Assembly (NCBI GenBank): GCA_027943245.1
Contig: JANDJZ010000396.1
Coordinates: forward strand, 1 to 10,000
From: Acanthamoeba sp. SK_2022b
Lineage: Eukaryota; Discosea; Longamoebia; Acanthamoebidae
Direction: 5' to 3'
Length of the DNA stretch: 10,000 bases
Shown: positions 1 to 6,980 of the stretch, one piece after another
Position numbering within the stretch: position 1 is the first letter of the stretch
How the letters are laid out: every line of letters starts with the position of its first letter
Notes under the pieces: generated by a model
Databases searched by the model: none
Seen by the model: the letters and a program-made list of their open reading frames with translations, nothing else
What the model was told of the DNA's origin: nothing
Made by a program: the position numbers and the translations under genes

Positions 1-3000
1 GGCAGCGCTTTGCGGGGCACCAGCGGCGGTGGGGTCCTGGTCATGGGCGGGGCCGACTGCGATAGCGGCGAGGCCCGCGCGCCCAGCGCTGGCGACGGCT
101 GTCCGGCGATGCCGTTGGTGGCCACGTAGGGCGCGAACGGGGGAGAGGACGCGTAGATGGTGGGCTCGGGCGACGACAGCGAGGCATCGGGCGACGGCGA
201 CGTGGGCAGCGACGACGCGGGGAAGGGGAGGGGCGGCCTCGGCGGAGTGGGCCGGCGCGACGGGGGCGTGCTCGACGGGGACGCGCCCAAGGGCGACGTG
301 CACGAGGACGAGTAGGGCGACGCGGAGAGGGGCGAGGAGGAGGTGGGAGTGCCGGACAACACCGGCGACGCGGCGCCCGCCGTCGCCTCGCCTCGCGGTG
401 GCCGCGGCGGGAGTGCGCTGCCGGGCTTGGGGTGCAGCGCCACTTGCGTGAAGCGCGGAGGCTGCGTGCAAACAAATAAATTAATTTAATTTAATTGAAT
501 AGTTAAACTTTAATTAAAAGAATAAAAATAGAAGGAATGCGGGCGGTGTACCTGGAGGGTCTGGCTGGAAGAGTAGACCGAGTGGCCGCGCGGCGAGGCG
601 GGGGTGGCCATGGGCATGGTGGGCGAGCGATGCGGGGTCGAGGGAGACGAGGCGAGGGAGACGACCGCCGAGGAGGACCCCACGGGGACCGACGGGCGCA
701 TGGAGGCGCGCAGGGGCGGCAGGACGTCGGCGCTCCCTGCCTCGGCCTCGTCGCGCAGGCCGCTCACTTGCGGCATGTCCCTCTTGACTCCGAAGATCGC
801 CGCGCCGCTGCCGCCGCCGGTCTTCTTGTCGAGCTGCGTCTTGATGACGTTGATGTACTCGGTGAGCAGGAGGCCGATCTCCTCGCTTCGGTCCGTCGAC
901 AGCTTCAGGACGCCCTTGTCCCTGTAGGGCCCAAAGTCGAGCCCCACCACGCCTTGGCCTGCGTGGCACATCAGCGCCAACGGCGCAGGTGAGCTTATGA
1001 TGGCGGTGACAGACGCAGTGCGTTGGGTGGTGGTGGTGGTGGTTGGGGGGGAGGCGCGGAACGTTCTGTACCGATGGCCCATCGTTTGATTTGGAAGTAG
1101 TTGTACTTCTCCACGACCCGGAAATCGTTGCGCGGGTCCTTGAACACAACCTCGCGCGGCGAGATATCGACGACGATGCTCTCGGGCTTGGCATCGTCGT
1201 GGATCTTCCATTTGGCCGTGAACGTGATCGTGTCCACCTCCTCCTCTGCTGCATTGTGCCAAGCCCCCCCCCCAACCAGCCCACCACGCCACCCAAACCA
1301 AGCGTCAGCGCTCGCTGACCAATAGGAGGCGTCGGTCCGCCCGTCGCGAACCTTCATGTCGGCCCTCGTCGCCTTTGTGGATGACTGCCTTGGCGCCCTT
1401 GGCGATGTTCTTGATCTTTGAACCGGTCATAGATCGCGCCAACAAGCTGTGTGACAGATGTGCCATCGTCAGAAGGAGAGAGCCCGAACAAGAGGGGAGC
1501 GACGAGGGGTACCCCTCTTTTTCAGACTGGCACTCTTCGACGATGTTGCGGAGTTGAATCTTGCGCGCGTTACGAAACTTGAGGACAAAGTCTGGCGCGT
1601 GGAACGCAGCCCTCTCGGCGTTGATGACTGCAACCAACGTAATACGACGTAGGAGTTAAACATAGGGGCGAAAAAAGAGCATAGGAGTTGAAACAATGAA
1701 GAGGAGAGAGGGAGAGGGGGGGGGAAGGGAAGGTCACGTTTGGAGAGGAACCACTCGCGGGCCTTGGTGCCCTTGCGCAGGTAGGGCGGGAAGGGAAGGC
1801 GGGGCTGGAACGGAATGACGCCCTCCTTGCAGGAGATGGCGAGCTTGTACCAGGTGCCCGGCTTGCCCTTGGGATGCAGCGTCGGCGTGACCACGATGAA
1901 CACGTGGTTGAACTGGGAGCGGACCCACTTGGGCGAGAAGGGCTCGTTCTCGCCCTCGCGGAAGATGATCATCACCACGTCGTTGCCCAAGTGTCGCTTC
2001 CGCTCGACCTTTTCCCCCCCCCACACACAAAGCGGAGTCAACCCACCTTGCGGCACACGCTCGCACGGCCGGGGGCGCAGGTGGCAATACCTGCTGAGGA
2101 TCGCTGGGATAGTACTGGAGAAGAGTGGAGACGTGGAACATGATTTCGCTGCCCTTGTGCTGCGTATGTACACTGTGCGTTCCCGTCGTGTTGGCTGTAT
2201 GCGTCGCATTCGAGCGACACAATCGGTCAACCGACCAATCAATCAATCAATGACCAACCGATCGCGTGTCTGGCGTGCGTTTTAACGTAGCGGCAACGCT
2301 GAGGCGGGGAGGGGGGGGGGCACCTTTGACGTCAAGGCCGCCTCTGTAGCCTTGAAAGCCCTCCAGCTTGACCCTGTCGCCCAGGAAGTCCAGAAACTCT
2401 TCGAACGCTGGACTGCCGTGCTCTGGTCCGCCCAACCGGGCTCGCGCGTGAGTCTCCCACCACGCGACGGGCACGCGAATGCGGAATGGCGGACAGTCGA
2501 GCAGGTGTACCGTTGTTGTACATCTGGTCCTCGGTGGACTGGCGTTCTCGCGAGAAGAGCACGCCGAACTTGTAGTTGACCTGCACGTTCTGCTTCTCGT
2601 ACGTGAGCAGCTTCTCCTTCACCATCAGCGAGTCCCTGGACGTGAGGTCGCGTCGTTTACCCGCGTGGGTGAGCTGATCGTTCCACACAGCGAGCGCGCG
2701 GCAATGATTGGGAGAGGGAGAACGCACTTGATGCGATTGAACCGGATGGGCTGAAGGTAGGGCGCCTCCTCCTTGATCGCCTTGATCACGGACCCCGACT
2801 ACCACGCGACAAAGCAGCGGGGGAAACACAAGTCAACTACCGTTAGGACAGATGGCAGAGAGAGAGAGAGAGAGAGAGCGCGCTTTTTATATAATTCAAT
2901 GAAATAATAACAAAATCCAAAAAATAATTATTAGAACTTTGGCGTAAATACCTCGGAGAGCGCTTTCAGTCCAATCGTGACTCGCTCTTGGCCCTGTACG

Positions 3001-3972
3001 CCGATGGTGATGATGAAGTCACTCCACTGGCGCGGTGATGATGGAACGTATCGAACATGTCATGATGTGGCTAATGGCGCGCACCTTCTTCGACCAGATG
3101 AGGGCCTTGATGGAGTGCTTGGTCGAGGGAATGGGAGGAGACGGCTTGGCTTCGCAGCAGATAACCACCGAGCCGATGTTGTTCACCTCCTCGTCCTCCA
3201 ATCGGCTCATGTATACATAGTGCCCTGCACACAGTTTGAATGAAATCAGGAGTTGGCCATGTTGCGTGTGCGTGGTGTTCGTACGCATGATATCTTCCTT
3301 TCTGTCGGGCGAGAAGAAGTATTCGCGGTAGTAGCACTTGTACTTGTCCTTCTCCACGAGCGGGAACCCGTCCCTCTTCTGCTGCGTCTGGTACTCGCCC
3401 TCTACTCCCTGCTCCCGTACGTAGCCGTCCTCGTGCTTGATCTGCAGAGGCCACGGCTCGTCCTCTTCCCGAAACTGCAGCGTTTGAGCAATTGGTTGAG
3501 AACGTCAAGACCACGAATGAACGAAGTAGACCACAACGTCAACGTCGAAGAAGAAGAGGGACGGACCGGAATCCAGGTCTGTGGGGTCGTCTGCTCGATG
3601 CGAATCCACTGTTCCTCTTTCACCTTGTCCTCGTAGCCGGTGAACGCCACCATCGAGGAGGGCACCTAGCAGAAATATCATTTTAGGAAATATTATAAAA
3701 ACGAATTCAAAATTGTAAAAATTATTTTAAAAAAATAAATAAGTAAAGAGAAGAGATAAAGAGCGAAGAATGAAAACGACACAAGGGGTCGGTACCATAT
3801 ATTTGGCTTTGTTGGTCGAGGAGAGGAGAGAGTTGAGAAGGGAGAGCTGTGCAGTGCCATCCATCTGCAGTGCCATGGGGTCTTCGCTGCAGCCACTGTT
3901 GCCTGTCATTCCTCCAATCGAGCTCCCCGTCGTCGTTACCGCCCGCGGCCTCCCCCCGCTGTTGGTTTCCAT
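1..3972 (-). CDS. Rap GTPase-activating protein with talin-F3-like domain, 15 exons, 3' end outside window
   Basis: Predicted to switch off Rap-type small GTPases by stimulating GTP hydrolysis. Exons (minus strand): 3972-3796, 3665-3567, 3474-3285, 3224-3085, 2993-2952, 2798-2728, 2635-2511, 2422-2324, 2194-2091, 2008-1738, 1627-1513, 1446-1352, 1245-1072, 958-552, 461-<1; every junction keeps phase, giving 856+ aa. Residues ~140-215 resemble the Rap1GAP N-terminal region (YYREYF, VVICCE). The RapGAP domain spans ~240-480: [39 protein letters not shown] with N358 at the family's asparagine-thumb position, [16 protein letters not shown]. Residues ~510-610 match talin F3 (IKRWA at 562-566, LDFG-Y at 574-579, EYINVI at 601-606). 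From ~613 onward the chain is Ser/Pro-rich, ends in the window with PPPLVPRK, and has no stop. An in-frame ATG at 3996 is an alternative start. Domain identity is seen in the motifs; function is inferred. Confidence 0.88.
2311..2320. repeat. G10 homopolymer beside a RapGAP donor site
   Basis: A run of ten G (C on the sense strand) starts two bases inside intron 8, directly after the donor GT at 2323-2322. Similar runs of 9-10 lie in other introns: 1264-1273, 2014-2022 and 9635-9644. None lies in coding exons, and all are prone to length errors in assembly. Confidence 0.85.
2857..2878. repeat. (AG)11 microsatellite in RapGAP intron 5
   Basis: Eleven AG units on the plus strand (CT on the gene's sense strand) lie inside the 153-nt intron 2799-2951, the longest intron of the gene. 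As CT repeats they sit upstream of the acceptor and add pyrimidine content. Length polymorphism is likely. Confidence 0.9.
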
Positions 3973-3977
3973 TGTCG

Positions 3978-4090
3978 CTATGCAAGGTACAGTCATAAAA
4001 ATAAGATTTTTTAAACCAAGTCTTCAACCTTTTCACAAGGGTGGAAAAGATTATATTATTTGTTTAATGGGGTTGTTTCATCAGACTTAC
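3978..4090 (-). other. Possible 5'-UTR intron of the RapGAP gene
   Basis: On the minus strand a consensus donor (GTAAGT at 4090-4085) is followed after 113 nt by TTGCATAG, just five bases before the ATG at 3972. The stretch between is AT-rich like the other introns here, while the sequence upstream of the donor (4091-4260) is more GC-rich. All frames through the upstream exon that would join the coding frame contain a stop, so the exon would be non-coding. If unspliced, translation could start at the in-frame ATG at 3996 instead, adding eight residues. Confidence 0.4.
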
Positions 4091-4359
4091 CTTACTCGGT
4101 CTCTGGGTAGATCTCTAGCCCGTCGTAACGTATATCACCAAAAAAATAGCGTACAAGAGCGTGACCTGGACGAGTAGCCAGCTCCAGGTGGCGACGGTGC
4201 AAGAGATCACAGAGGTTGAAGTGCCGCAGGAAAAGAACGAAAGCGACAGAAAACGAAAAGGAAATGATATATTAAATGAGGCGATTTGTGGAGCAACCAA
4301 TAATAATAATTGTTCTGGCAGCGTTAAAAACGCAGTCCTTCCTAACGCCAAAGCGCCAA
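4091..4359. other. Upstream region of the RapGAP gene, no gene seen
   Basis: This CpG-containing stretch lies between the putative 5'-UTR donor and the start of the CpG-depleted block. It probably carries the RapGAP leader and promoter, but I see no TATA box or other element I can name. A minus-strand frame ending at 4115 is hydrophobic, but it has no supporting splice sites or family match. Confidence 0.35.
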
Positions 4360-4403
4360 GGCTATTGTACAATGCAGTTTAGGCATGGCACTTGTTGTGC
4401 CTC

Positions 4404-4431
4404 TTCTGTGGTTGATATGCTAACCACAGAA
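4404..4431. repeat. Short perfect inverted repeat at left edge of CpG-poor block
   Basis: TTCTGTGGTT (4404-4413) and AACCACAGAA (4422-4431) are exact reverse complements with an 8-nt loop. A smaller hairpin (GGCAC/GTGCC, 4387-4401) sits directly before it. No terminator or protein site can be assigned. Confidence 0.6.
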
Positions 4432-4584
4432 CTTGCCTACCCAACAACACCTTTTCTCCAGGGACTCTTTTTCTGCGCCTGTGTGGGAAGATGTACTACA
4501 TGCCTACAGCTGCATGACATCTGATTTGACTGTTGAAAACTGTAGATATTTCAAAAAGGGGCAGTGTATCATTTTCCTGAACAC

Positions 4585-4932
4585 TCAGTTATTGGGAGCA
4601 TGGGCTGGTTGGCACTTCCTGTGCAGCTGAGGTGGCTTCTCCTCCTCCAGGTTGAAGGCCTTTATGTACTGCTGCAGGGCTTCCTCATTAATTACCTTCT
4701 GGTGCAGAGCACAAACGGTTGCTGCTTACCTCCTTGCCACCTTGCATTAAGCTCCAGGTGCTTGAGTGCCTTGTGGTGTTGCTAATGGAAGCACAACCCC
4801 AGAGGAATGGAGAGTTGGTCGTCACCACCAATTATCCTTAAACCTCCACCAGGAAAGCATTAAGTATCCCTTCTTGTGCCAGAGAAAGATAAGCCTTGAG
4901 AGGACCAGTATGCCCAGAATGCCACCTATTGC
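4585..4932 (-). pseudogene. Coding-like fragment with a membrane segment, probably decayed
   Basis: Read on the minus strand, a hydrophobic stretch (around ILGILVLSRLIFLW then HKKGYLML, about 4920-4833) is followed by a GT...AG interval of about 62 nt. A short exon-like piece follows, then a GT...AG interval of only 31 nt, then KVINEEALQQYIKAFNLEEE (about 4712-4653) and a TGA at 4587-4585. Phases can be made to agree across both intervals. However, the 31-nt interval is far shorter than the other introns here, and a stop lies just upstream of the hydrophobic part with no good acceptor. It could be the eroded 3' end of a single-pass membrane protein gene, or chance. I do not recognise the family. 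Confidence 0.2.
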
Positions 4933-5267
4933 TTATGTTTGTCTGAATTGCATCATCACTTCCTGAATTACTGGCTGCTTTTTGCTAATGTTGATTGTTT
5001 TGAAGTGGTGTAGTGAAGGAATTAAAGGCACAAATTGAAACAGTAGCAAAATTTCTTTGTGTTGAGTAAAAACACATAACAAGAAGAACTGTTTTTTCAC
5101 AAACATCTTATAAGTGTTGGTACCAATGTGCATCAGGTCTGAGTGATTTTGTGTCGACCTACCTCCAGCTCTTTTATTCTGGCTTGTTCCCACTTTCACT
5201 GTATCAATTGATTCCCCTCTGCTCCCCACGTCCATCCCCCTGGAGTGCCCCACCTTCTTACCCACTG

Positions 5268-5421
5268 TGGGGACTTCCCCTAGGCTGCATCCCTTTGGCT
5301 GGATCATCCTTCTACCTGTGCTTGTATGTTATGGGAATTTTCCCTGCTGTCATTGGGCCTCTTAGCTGGAGTGGGTGGTGGAGGATCCAGCCTAAGGGAT
5401 GCAGCCTAGGGGAAGTCCCCA
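5268..5421. repeat. Foldback element: 38-bp inverted repeat, 78-nt loop
   Basis: The arm at 5268-5305 and the reverse complement of 5384-5421 agree at 37 of 38 positions; the mismatch is CCCTTT versus CCCTTA. Each arm starts with TGGGGACTTCCCC, itself partly palindromic, and ends in GGCTGGATC. The loop (5306-5383) has no open frame of note, and no target-site duplication is evident outside the arms. It may be a miniature foldback transposon or a locally inverted duplication. Transcribed, it would form a long stable hairpin. Confidence 0.85.
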
Positions 5422-5460
5422 TGGACAGCCACCCAATAATATAAAACCTTCAAAAGCCCA

Positions 5461-6000
5461 AAGAAAAAGCTTGACACCTTCCATACCAACCAGCCAATAC
5501 TTACAGTGTCAGACCATCAAAACCAAGTCCTTTAGCTCTGATCACAAGCCAATTGAAGCAATTAGACAGTGAAGCTCCCAGATATACCCCTATATCAACA
5601 TCACAGGAAAATGCCAGCCAACATCTCACAGGAGGAATGTGACAAGTTTAACCTCACCTTCGCCCTCCAAACTGCCAGTCATCAGAATCTCCTCTTCACT
5701 GGACACGCTGACCCAAAAGGAGGTGGATAAGGCCACACACTCAGTGGCTGAAGCCCTTCTCAGCACCATGGATGAACTCATTGAAAAGCAAGCACCATCT
5801 AGACCCCCTCCCCCCTTGGCTCTGGAATTCACCATAATAAAGAGTGGGGGTTACGCAGAAAGTCACACAAGCAGTTACTGGCAGGAAGGATACCATCTCC
5901 AAAATGGACTACAAATTACTCAAGATAGCTAAGTGTGCCCTCAGGCTCCCCCCAGACACACCATCCATGTGGCTGTGGGCAGTACAGAAGCTGGTGGGCT
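5461..6000 (+). mobile_element. Degraded LINE (non-LTR retrotransposon) fragment: endonuclease end plus linker
   Basis: Three forward frames, broken by stops and shifts, together resemble the end of an APE-type endonuclease and the linker before reverse transcriptase. Near 5469-5535 is a KLDTFHT...TVSDH stretch, then after a frame change FSSDHKPI, recalling the SDHxPI end of LINE endonucleases. At 5715-5800 KEVDKATHSVAEALL precedes a Pro-rich stretch. Near 5835-5875 HHNKEWGLRRKSHKQ recalls the WN-x-E-L-x-x-LRR linker. Near 5905-5998 DYKLLKIAKCALR then MWLWAVQKLVG recalls the K-x-W...W-x-A-x-x-K-L-x-G segment. No reverse-transcriptase palm motif (F/YxDD) is seen, and both ends are missing. The identification rests on motif spacing only. 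Confidence 0.45.
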
Positions 6001-6338
6001 AGGCCTGTGCTGACTTGAGGACACACAGGTATCAGAGTTTCTCAATACAATGGTAGATCACATGCTCAAAGGGCTGGACACACCAGGTACCTAGGACATA
6101 CCAGACTCATGCACACTATACCTGTTAGCCCCACTCCCATCCCCCCATCAAACCTGCCATGCCCTCGCCCATGACATTGCCCACATAACACCAGCAGCAT
6201 CACAGTTCCTCAATAACCACTACCACTGAGCAGGCAGCGCCACAGAGCAATAGAAAGAAAGAAAAAAGAAAGTACAGGTTGGGGCTGGGGTGGAAGAACC
6301 AATATGCATCAGGGTTACTCTTGGGCCATGTACATGCA
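6001..6338. other. Intergenic, no gene recognised
   Basis: Part of the CpG-poor block. Forward frames after 6000 look weakly coding (for example around 6130-6225) but contain stops, and they could be further LINE debris. A purine-rich low-complexity run lies at 6250-6273. ACCAATATGCATCAGG near 6297 differs at one base from a copy near 5122, hinting at a dispersed repeat. Confidence 0.3.
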
Positions 6339-6590
6339 TTTTTGGGTTTGTGACATTGTTACTTTTTTCTGAACACTCTGTTGGCAAGGTTCTGGTCTAC
6401 ATTTGCCTGGGATCAGAACTTGGGCACAGAAACTTGCTATATGTCCCTGGTGGCTGATTCCCTAGGCTGGCAGCGCCTCCTTCTGCTTGAGCTTCTGATC
6501 CTACAGTGCATCTATCATCAAATGAGAGGCCCAGTCATTTTGAGAGTGTTCTGAAAAAAGTCAAGGTCTCTTCTTCACAAACCTAAAACC
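6339..6590. repeat. Imperfect inverted duplication (about 45-bp arms, weaker extension inward)
   Basis: The left arm 6339-6380 (GGTTTGTG ... ACTTTTTTCTGAACACTCT) aligns with the reverse complement of 6542-6590 (GGTTTGTG ... ACTTTTTTCAGAACACTCT). The core of 20 bases matches at 18; a 7-nt and a 2-nt gap separate the other matching blocks. Inside the loop GGATCAGAA (about 6409-6417) recurs inverted at about 6493-6501, so the duplication probably extends inward. This looks like two diverged, opposed copies of one repeat. Confidence 0.55.
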
Positions 6591-6605
6591 TGGTGCACAT
6601 CTGGT

Positions 6606-6971
6606 ACCCCTTATCTCTCAACACTGGGTTACAGTCAGCATCCCTGAAGTAGCAGAAAACATGGGGAACTGAATGACCCTCAAGGCCTTGAGGTGTGGGC
6701 AGAGCAAAGTGAATCAAAGCCCTTCTTCTGCCTAGCACATCTAATTTTCAGATGTGATCTTGACATCAAAATTCAGCTCCTGTTGATAGCAGTCATACCA
6801 TCTCCATCACCCTTGCACAGTGATGAGCATGAAGTTTTCCTGAATATACATGCCATCTGGCCATGTATGCACTACATGTGCAGTGTTCTCCAGCAAGTTT
6901 GCTTCTGCTGGCACACAGAGGTTGTTGTTTGGGACAACTGCAGCTTTGTTGTTTGGAAACTATTACAGCTT
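6606..6971. other. Region downstream of the hydrolase stop, no gene recognised
   Basis: This should contain the 3' UTR and polyadenylation region of the hydrolase gene. Minus-strand frames include coding-like runs around 6810-6955 and 6583-6663, but they are bounded by stops and match nothing I know. No clear AATAAA signal is visible on the minus strand close to the stop. Confidence 0.3.
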
Positions 6972-6980
6972 TTACAGCTT
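6963..6980 (-). repeat. 9-bp tandem duplication spanning the hydrolase stop codon
   Basis: AAGCTGTAA occurs twice in a row on the minus strand (6980-6972 and 6971-6963). The first copy encodes the last Lys-Leu and the TAA stop; the second is in frame and again ends in TAA, directly followed by TAG. The gene therefore has three in-frame stops within 15 bases. Confidence 0.9.

Noticed and set aside
29..475. Long open frames on both strands over the GC-rich left end
   Set aside because: They are out of frame with exon 15 of the RapGAP gene. Arg/Ala-rich antisense frames are expected opposite Ser/Pro-rich GC-rich coding DNA.
510..1301. Uninterrupted minus-strand frame of about 260 codons
   Set aside because: It reads exon 14 correctly but runs through introns 13 and 14. 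The pieces before 958 do not match the F3 domain, while the spliced model does.
4115..4372. Hydrophobic 85-codon minus-strand frame
   Set aside because: It has no homology that I recognise, no clear acceptor, and it overlaps the probable RapGAP leader. Its hydrophobicity follows from T-rich sequence.
5151..5444. Plus-strand frame of 97 codons across the foldback element
   Set aside because: Both arms of the inverted repeat lie within it, so the frame is mostly repeat sequence with no coding signature.
6462..6957. Coding-like minus-strand runs (for example HVFCYFRDADCNPVLRDKGY at 6663-6604)
   Set aside because: They are separated by stops and frame changes, match no family I know, and part lies in the inverted duplication. 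Scarcity of CpG and stops can mimic coding potential.
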